Shown here: piece after piece, positions 16,580 through 26,700 of the stretch
How the letters are laid out: every line of letters starts with the position of its first letter
How positions within the stretch are numbered: position 1 is the stretch's first letter
From: Parvularcula maris
GTDB lineage: Bacteria; Pseudomonadota; Alphaproteobacteria; Caulobacterales; Parvularculaceae
Length of the DNA stretch: 64,000 bases
Reading direction: 5' to 3'
NCBI RefSeq assembly: GCF_024505085.1
Contig: NZ_JANIBC010000009.1
Location: 1-64,000, forward strand
The notes under the pieces: model-generated
Databases searched by the model: none
What the model was told of the DNA's origin: nothing
Seen by the model: the letters and a program-made list of their open reading frames with translations, nothing else
Translations under genes and position numbers: made by a program

Positions 16580-17554
16580 ATGAAGCTGGTCACTTTCCGA
16601 CGTTCGGACCACCGCATACCAGAACTCGGTGTCCTGACAGAAGGGCGCGTCGCGAGTCTGACCGCGCTGGAGAAAGGGCCTGCCTTCTCTTCCATGCAAG
16701 CCTTGATCGATGCAGGACCGGAAGCGTGGGAGGCTGCCAGACAAGCCGAAAGCACCCTACCCGCCAGCGCCTTTCTGAGAGAAGGCAGCTTCACCTTACT
16801 GGCTCCCCTACCCATTCCTGTGCAGATCAGGGACTTCATGGCTTTCGAGCTGCACCTTCGGCAGTCTCTGGAAAGCGTAGCCCGGCTCCGCGCTATGGCC
16901 GCCGGGACGGACCAGGAAGAGGCGGTCGAAGCCGCCCGCCGCGCTGGTCAGTTGGAGCCGCCGCCGGTTTGGTTCGACCAGCCGGTCTACTACAAGGCCA
17001 ACCGCTTTGCCGTCTCCGGTCCGGACGACACTATCTTATGGCCGTCCTACTCATCACTAATGGACTACGAGTGCGAACTTGCCTGCGTGATCGGCAGGCA
17101 AGGACGTGATATCGGCAAGAAAAACGCGGCCGCGCATATCTTCGGCTATACGGTGTTCAACGATTTTTCCGCGCGTGATGCTCAGTTTGCTGAGATGGCT
17201 GGGATGCTGGGTCCGGCAAAAGGAAAGGATTTCGATGGCGCCAACGCTATGGGGCCATGTATCGTTACCCCGGACGAGATTGGCGACCCCTATGATCTGG
17301 ACATGACCGTTACCGTGAACGGCGAACACCGCTCGACGGGCAGCTCTTCTTCGATGCATCATCGCTTCGAAGACATGATCGCCTGGGTCAGCCGCTCGGA
17401 AACGCTGCAGCCTGGCGAGATTTTCGGGTCAGGTACGGTCGGCGGAGGATGCGGCCTCGAGATGATGCGGTTGTTGGAGGACGGCGATTGCGTCGAGATC
17501 ACCATCGAGAAGATTGGCACGCTTACCAATACCATCCGAACAAAGGCGCCCTAG
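16580..17554 (+). CDS. Second fumarylacetoacetate hydrolase-family protein
   Basis: This 324-residue FAH-fold enzyme is transcribed away from the operon. Metal ligands are E164 and E166 in DYECELACVIG and D195 in FNDFSARD; KGKDFDGANAMGP at about 214-226 is the substrate-side motif. It differs from its paralogue at 8634 by a longer N-terminal half with an extra helical section (about 95-130) before WFDQPVYYKANRF, resembling the longer fumarylacetoacetase-like branch. It probably handles a different acyl-pyruvate or diketo intermediate of the same pathway, or the same reaction on a bulkier substrate. Control is probably shared with the operon through the paired 22-bp repeats. It stands alone on the plus strand. 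Confidence 0.9.
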   Translation: MKLVTFRRSDHRIPELGVLTEGRVASLTALEKGPAFSSMQALIDAGPEAWEAARQAESTLPASAFLREGSFTLLAPLPIPVQIRDFMAFELHLRQSLESVARLRAMAAGTDQEEAVEAARRAGQLEPPPVWFDQPVYYKANRFAVSGPDDTILWPSYSSLMDYECELACVIGRQGRDIGKKNAAAHIFGYTVFNDFSARDAQFAEMAGMLGPAKGKDFDGANAMGPCIVTPDEIGDPYDLDMTVTVNGEHRSTGSSSSMHHRFEDMIAWVSRSETLQPGEIFGSGTVGGGCGLEMMRLLEDGDCVEITIEKIGTLTNTIRTKAP

Positions 17555-17622
17555 CCTATTGTCCGGCCACTGCCGTAGATATGTTCGATACAAACCAGCC
17601 TCACTTCGGCAAACTCTCTATC

Positions 17623-18999
17623 CTAAATGAAGAGATCCAATGATACGGGATCGAAATTGGCTCTGTTAGGGAGCGCGGCAGCGATCTCGTCACTCGTGAG
17701 GCCCCACCACCGGCCTAAGGGATCGGCAAACTGTTCCACGGCGAGGGTGGGGATGAGGCGCCCTCCGCCTGCATCCTGATCATGGCCGAACAAAGGCTCA
17801 GGAATGTCTCCCAGGATCTTCCGCCCCCTGACGGCACCGCCCATGACAAGATGGTGACCACCCCATCCATGGTCGGTGCCATCCCCGTTCACGGCCAGCG
17901 TTCTGCCGAAATCGGAGGCGGTAAAGGTGGTCACCTGGTCCGAAAGACCAAGCTCCTTCAACGCGCCATCGAAAGCAGAGAATGCGCCGTCGATTTGAGA
18001 GAGGAGGCCAGGCACCGTATCCGCTTGTCCTGAATGGCTGTCAAAACCGCCAGTGCCGACGAAGAAGATCTGGCGATGTGCAGAGAGGGCTCCCCTGATC
18101 GACATGGTTTCGGCGACGGCCTTAAGCTGACTACCCAACGAGCTTTCCGGAAAGGCGGTCGAGAAGCCGGCGGCACCGACACGCGCGGCATCGAAGGCGG
18201 TATTGGCGTCAATTCCTGAACGGAACTTTTGCGCCATATCACGGGCAAGGATGTTCGATCCCGTGAAACCATCCGCTCGGAAACGGTTCTTGGCTGCTTC
18301 GAGGAAGCTGCTGAACCCTAGCGCTTCGAAGCTTTCGATCGCAGTGATACCCGCGGAGCCGCTGAGCGAGACTTGATAGGGGGAAGCAATCCGGCCCGTG
18401 AGAAACGGCCCGACACCTGCTGTGGCCAAGGTCGTGAAGGCGGCGCCGCCCGAGTTGGCGCCGGAGGCGAGGACTGCGTCGGCGAAGAGGCCGCCCCATC
18501 CGAGCTGCGCACCTTCCGGAGCACTGGCCTGCCAGACGGACTGCTGATCGTTGTGAGAAAAAAGACGGGGCGGAAGCTTGACGCCTCCCTCTACCGTGGC
18601 CGCGGTAACAGGCTCGATCAGTGGACCGACATTGCCGATGACAGCGACACGCCCCTCGTCGAAGAGTGCCTTGATGAAAGGCATTTCCGGCGGCAAAGCA
18701 AACTGTCGGCTGCCGAAGGAAGAGGCGTTGTCGGGGTTCAGCGGCAGGAGGTTCTCACGTGACCTTCCCCCGCCATAGCCGTTCAGAAGGGTCTGTCTGA
18801 TGCCCGCGAAACTATCGTAAGAGGGCTGGTCGTAGGGAAGGATCAGATCGTGACCGTCGAGACCCCCGAACAGGAAGACGCAGACCAAAGCCTTGTAGCC
18901 GCCCGTATCTGCCGCGTGAGCTGTCAGAGTACCCGGAAGGCCGGCCATGGCAGATCCGGCGAGGGCGGAGGCAAGGAACTTCCTTCTGTCGAGCCGCAT
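17623..18999 (-). CDS. DUF1501 family protein, Tat-exported
   Basis: This 458-residue protein has a twin-arginine signal (DRRKFLASALAGSAMAG, cleavage after AHA near residue 29) and the DUF1501 start VCVFLFGGLDGHDLILPYD (about 39-57). The family is sulfatase/phosphatase-like in fold but its reaction is not established. The later motif FVGTGGFDSHSGQ and the TASDFGRTLAVNGDGTDHGWGG stretch (broken here for length, about residues 355-376) are typical of it. It follows the DUF1800 gene by 11 bases. These two families nearly always travel together in marine and soil bacteria. The encoded protein should be periplasmic and may act on the same target as its partner. Confidence 0.92.
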   Translation of the reverse strand: MRLDRRKFLASALAGSAMAGLPGTLTAHAADTGGYKALVCVFLFGGLDGHDLILPYDQPSYDSFAGIRQTLLNGYGGGRSRENLLPLNPDNASSFGSRQFALPPEMPFIKALFDEGRVAVIGNVGPLIEPVTAATVEGGVKLPPRLFSHNDQQSVWQASAPEGAQLGWGGLFADAVLASGANSGGAAFTTLATAGVGPFLTGRIASPYQVSLSGSAGITAIESFEALGFSSFLEAAKNRFRADGFTGSNILARDMAQKFRSGIDANTAFDAARVGAAGFSTAFPESSLGSQLKAVAETMSIRGALSAHRQIFFVGTGGFDSHSGQADTVPGLLSQIDGAFSAFDGALKELGLSDQVTTFTASDFGRTLAVNGDGTDHGWGGHHLVMGGAVRGRKILGDIPEPLFGHDQDAGGGRLIPTLAVEQFADPLGRWWGLTSDEIAAALPNRANFDPVSLDLFI

Positions 19000-19010
19000 T
19001 TTCTTCTCCC

Positions 19011-20855
19011 TTAGCGTTGCACGAGGTAGTCGGGCGAGGACATGACCATGGTCACAGCAAAGGCCACAGCATCCTCCCGCCCGTCTTCGCTGGCGAAAAC
19101 ATTGTGCGGTAACTCTTCCATCGTTTCGATCAGTAGGCGGCGGGTGTCGGCGGTCATGCTGCCGTAAAGCAGAAGGTTATCGAGGTGGTCGATCAGCGCG
19201 GCTGGATCATCGACTAGAGCCAGCTCCTCGGTATAGTCAGGCACGAAGGTCGTTCGTGCTCGCTCTTGGTCGAAGGGTACGGAGAAGTTCGTGAAGACCG
19301 GTCGCATGCTGGCGAACTCCTCACGCTGGGTACCAAAGGCGCCGTAGGAGAGAAGGTTGATGTAGCCCGGCGTAGACGAGGCGTTGACGATCTGCAGCTC
19401 AGGCGCGTGCAAACCTAGCTCTCCCGATAGCGTACCAGGCGCCACGTAACCTGGCCTGTAGAAATTGAACACCGAAGGCGAGCGGAAGGGATGCTGGCCT
19501 AGGACGTTGATCGGCGCCGTGTCGTAGAGCGCCCTTACATATTCAGGACTCGACATATCGGTATCGAACGCACGCATGAAGTGAACGAGACGTATGACCG
19601 GCTCTCGGACTTTGCCGAACTGGTCGTCAGGAAGTGCGGCAGCGGGCTGGGCAGCGTCGTCAAACAGAATGGCGGCGATGGTAGCGGCGAGGTCGCCCTT
19701 ACGCCCCTCACCAACTAAAGCGCCATCAGGAAGGGTATAGAGCCCCTGATCGAACGCGGCAGCCACACGCTCCACATAGGCTGGAGACGGATTGCTTGTC
19801 ACAAAGCGCTGAATAATTTGTCTACCGACAAACGGCCCTACATTCGGGTGATCCATGATATGGTCAAGGGCGAGACTGATGCTCTGGCGACCCGGTGTAT
19901 TCTCAGGAATAGTGGTCCCGAGAAAACTCTTCTCCTTCGGAGAGTGCCTGCTCTCGATCATAGGCAGCGGCTGGGTCACCGCAGTTGTAATGGTCGGGAT
20001 GCGCCCAGCGATGCCGTCGAGGTCGAGGCTGAGATCGGCGCTTGCAAGCCCGGTGAAAACCCTGGCGAGGCCGGTGATGTCTTCATTCGTGTAGAGCTCG
20101 ATCGGTTTGCCGTCCGGCCCGAGGCGGGGCGTGCCATCCGGGTTCAGCTCTACGAGGCCAATGGTGAAGAGCTGCAGAATCTCGCGAGCGTAGTTCTCGT
20201 CCGGCACACGGCCTGCAGCAGAATCGCCCTTCTGGTTGCCAAGATAGGTGAGGTACTCTGCCATCGCGACAGAGTAGGTGACGTCTTCTAAGAGATCGCG
20301 GTAGTTGCCGAAGGCATGCTCGGAGAGAATCTCCTGGTAGCGGCCTAGGGTCTGGGGAAAGATGCCCAGAAGCCCGCCGCTGCCGTTCGATACGACAAGA
20401 ACCTGTGACAGGGCGAAGATCATTCGCTGGCGGAGTTGATCCTCACCTTGTGCGGCATTGCGCCAGAAGACCCAGGAGGTCGAACCCTGGTCGAAGCCGT
20501 CAGCCAGCATCATCGGGCGGCGTGTACCCATGCCATAATAGACTTCCACCTCCGAAAGATAAGGGGAGCGAGTGAGAGCGAACTGCTCCTTGATCCAAGC
20601 TGATGCATCGGTGCCGGTAAGGCGCGCTACCTCATCAGGCACAGGCCCGAATGTGGCCATGGTTAGGAACCTCGACGTACTCTGTTCCGTGGCGAAGTGG
20701 GTGGACGCTGACGGCGGCGGCGGTGCGGGAACTGGGTTCTCATTCTGAGGCGGGACGGGCGGAACACCGTCGCCGCCGCCCCCACCGCATGCTGCCGCGA
20801 CGAGCAACATCGCAGTCATCATCAGCAGTCTTGATCGTCCCTGCACGTTGCGCAT
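19011..20855 (-). CDS. DUF1800 family lipoprotein
   Basis: This 614-residue protein begins with a lipoprotein-type signal (hydrophobic residues about 10-21, AAAC at about 20-23, then a Gly run), so it is probably anchored in a membrane facing the periplasm. The body is a DUF1800 domain; recognisable parts are RFLTMATFGPVPDEV near residue 62 and the motifs YAREILQLFTIG and HPFRSPSVFNFYRPGY. It is the first gene of a two-gene operon with DUF1501. Roles proposed for the pair include cell-surface or carbohydrate-related functions, none proven. A proline-rich linker after the Gly run (about 30-50) spaces the domain from the membrane. Confidence 0.92.
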   Translation of the reverse strand: MRNVQGRSRLLMMTAMLLVAAACGGGGGDGVPPVPPQNENPVPAPPPPSASTHFATEQSTSRFLTMATFGPVPDEVARLTGTDASAWIKEQFALTRSPYLSEVEVYYGMGTRRPMMLADGFDQGSTSWVFWRNAAQGEDQLRQRMIFALSQVLVVSNGSGGLLGIFPQTLGRYQEILSEHAFGNYRDLLEDVTYSVAMAEYLTYLGNQKGDSAAGRVPDENYAREILQLFTIGLVELNPDGTPRLGPDGKPIELYTNEDITGLARVFTGLASADLSLDLDGIAGRIPTITTAVTQPLPMIESRHSPKEKSFLGTTIPENTPGRQSISLALDHIMDHPNVGPFVGRQIIQRFVTSNPSPAYVERVAAAFDQGLYTLPDGALVGEGRKGDLAATIAAILFDDAAQPAAALPDDQFGKVREPVIRLVHFMRAFDTDMSSPEYVRALYDTAPINVLGQHPFRSPSVFNFYRPGYVAPGTLSGELGLHAPELQIVNASSTPGYINLLSYGAFGTQREEFASMRPVFTNFSVPFDQERARTTFVPDYTEELALVDDPAALIDHLDNLLLYGSMTADTRRLLIETMEELPHNVFASEDGREDAVAFAVTMVMSSPDYLVQR

Positions 20856-21915
20856 CCCTTCCTTCGTTCGCAGAGGTAGGATACCAACGAAGTGCCCTCC
20901 GGGGTTTACCGAAGGCCGCCAAACTGTATCGAAGTGTATCCAGTTGCGGCGCTTCTACCCTTAGCTACTGGCCTAAAACCCGCCGCGGAATTTATTGAAC
21001 GAAGAGCATCAATGTCGGGGTTAGCCACAACGCTGATGAGCTACTCCCCTTCTTCGGCGGCGTGGCAGCCGCAACATCACACGGTACTGACAGCCCGTGT
21101 ACCTGCCGCTACGCCCCCCCCCGCCTGCTTCATCGCTCAGCGGACGACTTCGTCCTTGGTAAGATCGGCGCATCCTTACAAGAGATGTGGCAATGAGACC
21201 GCCGCTAGACGGTTGGCGATCTTCGAAGGTCCTCCTTCTATTTAGTCCTTCCACAGATGGCTCTACCTAAGCATACTGGATAGGGACTGTTTGGAAGCCG
21301 TCCTCAAGTACCAGTACGCGCGCACCCACATGCTTTCTTCAGTGACCCTGACCGAGTTCAGTGCCGCCGCTCCACGCTTGCCAACCAGCGTGCCCGCAAA
21401 CGCTCGGTGAGATCGTCCAATAACGAACAGTCGGCACCAAAAGGGGGTGCCCGCTAGAGAGACTTTGTCTCCCTGCACAAGATGTCGGTCTGCTGACAGC
21501 GGAGATCGATCCCACTGATGCTTGCCGTTGTGCTAAGTGTTTGAGAGATAGGAGGATGAGCCCTTGGCTCGTGATCTCCAACGAGGATATCTCAATGGAG
21601 CGGGCGACGGTGTACAGATCTCCATCCAGGGTCGTATTGATAGTGCGAAATACTTGCCGAGGATCGTTGCCGCCAATCCTACAGTCTACCGACAAGGAGC
21701 GAAGTCTGCCTCCCCATTGCTCAAGATCCAAGTAGAAAGCTGTGCTTGATCTACCTGGTACTAAGAAGCCTGCTACCAAGGCGTAAGTCCCCCGATCTAC
21801 GGCATGTTCGGCGCCAACAACTCATGCAGCACAGCTAGCTCATAGGCCAAAGTCATCTGCCTCATTGCAGGTAGTGAGGTAGAGATCTGAAACCGTCTGC
21901 GGAGCTTCTACACCC
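20856..21915. other. Gene-poor stretch, about 1.06 kb
   Basis: I see no convincing gene. A 146-codon minus-strand frame at 21339-21779 has a protein-like first half but no motif, start signal or neighbour to support it, and may be the remains of a gene. No tRNA, terminator or repeat was recognised. The stretch merges into the broken peptidase gene downstream and reads as decayed DNA. Confidence 0.5.
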
Positions 21916-22320
21916 ATGAGACGGCCCTCTTTCCAGCGTAGCTTAGGTTTGGAAAACTACCAAAAGGAACCTTTCCTCAGTGGAGTTCTTCATGAGGGTA
22001 TAGCGGACTACATTGGCGCCCTGGTCACTGGCTATGTGCCGGACCCTGTTCGGGATGAGTGCGCAAGTATGAATGAAGTTTATCTGTGGTCTGACTTCGA
22101 GAAGAACCGCGCTGTTCTTAATGCCGCCATCGCTCGGGACGAAAACTTCCAAAGCGACTACCCAAAATCGGCCACGGCGTTCGACAGCTGGCCCGGCAAC
22201 GCCGGAAACCCTCCAAGGGTTGGCACAGTGAGGCTGGCTGCTGAGTGGGACGCCAAGTCATCACACCCTACGTCATTCAGGCATTCGATAAATACGCCGC
22301 TATCGAAAAACTGCTGACCT
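21916..22320 (+). pseudogene. Broken metallopeptidase-like gene
   Basis: The frame contains FLSGVLHEGIADYIGALVTG near residues 35-54, which resembles the HEG-type zinc site of predicted Zn-dependent peptidases (DUF2268-like). It continues through LWSDFEKNRAVLNAAIARD to NPPRVG. Just after this, the expected continuation (GRQVITPYVIQAFDKYAAIE) is found in another frame from 22245, so there is a frameshift at about 22225-22245. Upstream of the ATG the same frame is closed by stops, so the N-terminal half is missing as well. I therefore read it as a dead fragment. The family assignment rests on one motif and is tentative. Confidence 0.5.
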
Positions 22321-22960
22321 TGAAACGATCCGACGAAATCTCTCGAGCTATGGCTACGCGCCCTACGTTAACTCGGACACGAACAACCTCGAGCGCGGCT
22401 CCCGCTCTCGACGGGAGCAAAGGCGTATTTGCGGACATAATGCGAAGAACGAATTTCGGCCTTCTTCGTTGCCTTCTCGCCTATTTTGCGAACGCACCGG
22501 TAGAAGTCCTGTGGTGCGCTTCTGCCGTAGGAGGAACTGGAGAGTTCAATTATGATCAGCACAGGACAGAAGCTATACGAGCGAACTCCATGGCAGGTTC
22601 GGATCGACTCCGGCAGATATGGTAGCGACTAAAAGGGACCGATTAGAGCGCCGGAGACTCAATCTCCCTTACACGTTTCGTAGCTGCGATCGTGGTAGTG
22701 AAGGACTACGCTTAGTGGTTCTGAATGCTAGAACCGCCATCGTTTCCTTTAACGGAGGATGGTGGGACGCATCTCAAGCTGCAGCGAGGATCGAAAAGGC
22801 TAGGCTTCGCTTTCCGCTCATAAAACGGGGAAGAACCGGAAGCCGACTGTACGGTCTGCAGAGGGTGCACCGATTAGAGGGAACGCGCGCTGTCTCCGCG
22901 TGTTTACCATATGGTTAGGCAGCAGACTTGGTCATTACCCAAAGGCCGTGAGGATAAGCA
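22321..22960. other. Gene-poor stretch, 640 bases
   Basis: This stretch follows the broken peptidase. Plus-strand frames at 22245-22625 (first part is peptidase remnant) and 22619-22918 have no recognisable motif or ribosome binding site. It probably contains the promoter of the receiver gene at 22961, but I cannot place it with confidence. Confidence 0.45.
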
Positions 22961-23347
22961 ATGCAGGCGCAACTCGAACCGCGCTACGTTCTGATCGTGG
23001 AAGATGATACGTTTCAAGGTCTTGACCTTGTCGCCACTGTCGAGAAGGCAGGGTATGATGCGTTGGGGCCGTTCGCGGACTGCCAGTCCGTGTTGGAACT
23101 GCTCGAGGATTTCATTCCGGACGCTGCGCTTCTGGATATCCGCCTCGAAGGCAAGGAAACCACGAAGCAGGTTGCCGACATCCTGACCGATTTCGGCGTG
23201 CCCTTCGCCTTCGTCACTGCTTTTCCAGGTGATGTCGCCAGGCGGATGCCCGAGCATCGCAACGCACCGGTCTTCTCGAAACCATGTAGACCCGTGGATG
23301 TCGCCGCACTTGCCGACCGCCTGGTGAAAGCCTCTCCGGTTCCCTGA
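22961..23347 (+). CDS. Single-domain response regulator (receiver only)
   Basis: This 128-residue CheY-like receiver has acidic pocket residues E14-D15-D16 (LIVEDD), phospho-acceptor D59 (LLDIRL), the Thr/Ala switch FVTAF and the conserved Lys in FSKPCRP. No output domain is attached, so it must pass phosphate on or bind a partner. Receivers of this wording (SKPCRP) are common next to alphaproteobacterial HWE kinases, where LovR-type proteins act as phosphate sinks. It converges on a second receiver at 23387 with only 39 bases between them; the two are related to each other and may compete for the same kinase. Confidence 0.92.
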   Translation: MQAQLEPRYVLIVEDDTFQGLDLVATVEKAGYDALGPFADCQSVLELLEDFIPDAALLDIRLEGKETTKQVADILTDFGVPFAFVTAFPGDVARRMPEHRNAPVFSKPCRPVDVAALADRLVKASPVP

Positions 23348-23386
23348 GCGAACCCAGTACCTGTTCAGTCGGCGCCCGTAGCAGAG

Positions 23387-23758
23387 CTACGAATGCCGAA
23401 CGCTGAGCGCTCGCACCATGGCGACGACCTCTTCAGGCCGACATGGTTTGCTGAGCTTCGGTACGTCGTTGAACTGCTGGTCGATATGGCCTTTCGAAGC
23501 CGCGTAACCCGTCAGGAAACCGAAGGGGATGTTGCTGGCAGCCAGCCGAGCGGCAAGCTCGAAGCTGTTGCTGCCGTCACCTAGATTGACATCGAGGAGA
23601 GCGCAGACCGGTGCCGACTGCTCGAGCCACTTATTCGCCTCAGCCGAAGTCTCGAACGGCCCGGCTACATCGTAGTCTGCTTTTTGTAGCGAACGGGCCA
23701 GGTCCAGTCCGATGAGCGCTTCGTCCTCCACAATCATGACCGTGTGATTGTGGTCCAT
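23387..23758 (-). CDS. Single-domain response regulator coupled to the hybrid kinase
   Basis: This 123-residue receiver has acidic residues in IVEDE, phospho-acceptor D56 (LLDVNLGDG), switch residue in FLTGY and Lys in LSKPCRP. It begins two bases after the stop of the large CheB-CheR-PAS-HWE kinase gene, so it is almost certainly its cognate partner. It has no output domain. Its sequence is close to the receiver at 22961, suggesting that both arose by duplication and that this one is the main phosphorylation target of the fusion kinase. Confidence 0.93.
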   Translation of the reverse strand: MDHNHTVMIVEDEALIGLDLARSLQKADYDVAGPFETSAEANKWLEQSAPVCALLDVNLGDGSNSFELAARLAASNIPFGFLTGYAASKGHIDQQFNDVPKLSKPCRPEEVVAMVRALSVRHS

Positions 23759-23760
23759 TT

Positions 23761-26700
23761 CTAGGCACCCCCGTCAGGCAGTCCGATACAGCATCGCACG
23801 CCGTCTTCTTCGTAGTGTAGTTGGACCTCACCTTTCAAGTCACGAGCTAGTACCTGCTCGATGAGAAATGATCCAAAACCGGAACGGTTATGCGGGGGCG
23901 ATACTTCCGGACCCCCCTTTTCCTTCCAGACAATACTGCGTGGGTAATCCGTCCATTCGGCACCGCCTTCGCTGACGGTGACGGTGACCTCTCCCTCGGG
24001 TGTCGAGAGCGCGCCGTACTTGGCTGCGTTGGTGACCAGCTCGTGGAAGGCCATACCGAGGCTCAGTACCTCCTTCGGATCGAGCCTTATGTCGTCGCCC
24101 TTCACGCGGACCCTGCTGATTTCCGCTGACTGGTACGGAGAGGCTTCCAAGGACAGCACCTCATGAAGGCTCGCGCCTCCCCACCCTTCCGCAGTGAGAA
24201 GATCATGGGTCCGGGAGATGGCTTCCAGGCGCGCGGTCAGTCGGTCTTCGTAAGCCGATACGGAGGTCGCGTTGTCGGCTAGGAACCTGGAGATGGCAGC
24301 GACAGTGGCAAGGGTGTTTTTCACCCGGTGCTGCAGCTCGCCGAGCAGCATGGTCAAGCGAACCTCCGCCGCGCGGCGTTCGGTGATGTCGTAGCCCGAT
24401 GCGATCAGCTCGATCACCTCGCCCTCGCCGTCCATCACCGGCGCCACTTGGAAATCGATGGTGATCAGAGCGCCGCCTGCAACGCGGACCTCGACATCAT
24501 AGCGGACCTGCTCGCCTGACGCTGCGCGCTCGATGGCGCCGCGCACCTGAGCGGCAACCTCCTCGCTATGGCTCCACCAGTAGGTGTCCCAGAACTTCTT
24601 GCCGATCACCTCCTCGGCTTTCAGCTCGGCCCGCTCCATGGCGGGCTGGTTTGCCTCCCCCAAGGTTCCGTCGGGCTCGAGAACGGCGGCAAAGGCCACC
24701 ATGTTGTCGAGAATGCGCCGCAGGCGGCTCTCACTTGCGGCGAGTTTGCGGACCAGAGCGCGCTCCTCGGTGATCTCGCGCACACAGGAGCCAATAGCGA
24801 AGACCTCCCCTTCCCCGCTCCTCACGGGGTAGTAGTCCACGATCCAAACGCGCTCACGGTCAGGCTCGGCGGGGGTGTAGCCAGTGACCTCCGTACCGAT
24901 AACGGCCTTTCCCGTATCGAACACCTGCCGCTGTAGGCCTGCGATCTTCGGGTCGATGTCAGGCACCATCTCCGCCTGCAGACGACCGATATGGGCCTCT
25001 GCCGGATGCCCGTTGATCTCCGCAAGCCGATCGTTGATGCGCAGATAGCGCAGGTTTCGATCGAGCAGGTTCAAGCCCACCGGCGTCGTATCGTAGAGCG
25101 TTTCCAGCTCGACATACTGCCGCTCCATCTCCTTCGCGTTGCGGGCGAGGAGTTCTTCGGTCCGCTTGCGCTCGCTGATATCGAAGAAGGTGAGCACGAA
25201 GCCGTCGAGGCGGTCATCCGTGGTCCGGTAGGGACGCATGCGGAGAAGATAGGTCTCGCCGGTCTTCTCGGTGACGAGTTCCCGCTCGATGGTCTGAAGA
25301 TCGGCTTTGACCGAACGCGCATCCTCCTCCAGCTCGGGATAGGAGACGCGGGACGCAAAATCGCTGATGGGCCGGCCTGCATCGTTCTCACGGACACCGA
25401 AGAGGCGCGTCGTCGCCGGCGTGAAGCTGCGGATATGAAGGCCGGGATCGAGGAAGAGGACGGCGATATCCGTGCTCTCGAAGAGGTTCTTCAGGTCGGA
25501 GTTAGCGCGCGCCAGCCGCTGGTTGTTCTCGGTCAGCTCCGCGTTGACGGTCTCGAGCTCCTCGTTGATCGACTGCAGCTCTTCGCGGCTCGTCTCCAGC
25601 TCCTCGTTGGAGGACTGAAGCTCCTCGTTCATCGACAGGAGCTCTTCGTTGGAGCTGCGCAGTTCCTGCCCTGACGATTCGTACTCCGCCGTCGCCGCCG
25701 AGAGCTGGCGCCGAAGAGCTGCGTTCTCTCTCGTCAGAAGGTCCCGCTCTTCGAGGTCTCGGTCGGCGATATGCTCGCCTAGGGTGGAGCCGCGGCTCAG
25801 CCTCGCTTCGCTCAGCACCAGGAGGAACTGGTTATCCTCGAAGGCGGGGGCCGCGGTCACGTCGAACAGGCGCCGCTCCCCCGGCGTGCCGACCAGCACG
25901 TCGAATACCGTGTGCGTCTCACCTTTCCCCTTGGCTTCCGAGAGCGCCGCACGGACGGGCATTCTAAGATCGGGAACCAGGAAGCTGTCGATGGAGGTGG
26001 CCGGGGCGCCCCTGCTCGGTCTCACAAAAGCCGTCATCGCCTCGGACAGGTAGACGACCTCTCCCGCCGCACCGATCAGGGCGAAGGGCTGCGCGAAGCG
26101 CTGCAGGTAGAGCTGCTCGACCTTGGTCTCGCGAGTGGCTTCATGGACCGGCAGGCTGGCCCAGTTGACCGGCGCGCCCCCATCGCCCGTTCGAGGCCGG
26201 GGCGCATGGTCCGCGAGGGCCGAGTACCGGGTCTCGGCATCTGCCCGCCTACGGAACAATCTGGATTTCTTGTCGACGGTTTCGAAGAGGTCGTCATCGC
26301 CTGCAAGCCCTTCCGACGGGCCGAGAAGAAGGTGGCCTTTCCCGCGAATGGCAAAGTGAAGCCTGGGGATGACCCTCTGCTGCAATGGCAGCGACAGGTA
26401 GATCAGAAGGTTGCGGCACGAAACGAAATCGATCCGGGAGAAAGGCGGGTCCTGCGCCAGATTATGCGGTGAGAAGACGCAGATTTCACGCAGGCGGGGG
26501 TTTATCCTGTAGCCGCTATGATCGGCGGCGAGAAACTGCTCAAGAAGCCGTTTAGGCACATTCTGCACCGCCGCGTCCGTGTACCGCCCTGATCGTGCAT
26601 GCGCCAAGCTGCCCAGATCGATATCCGTACCGAAAATCTGGAGCGGCGCCGGGTTGTCATGCCGTTCCACCGCCTCGACCAGCAGCATGGCGAGAGAGTA

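Noticed and set aside
21339-21779. Minus-strand frame of 146 codons
   Set aside because: The first half looks protein-like but no family, start signal or conserved neighbour supports it; it may be a remnant of a lost gene.
22619-22918. Plus-strand frame of 99 codons before the receiver gene
   Set aside because: Basic, low-complexity composition, no start signal, and inside a decayed stretch.
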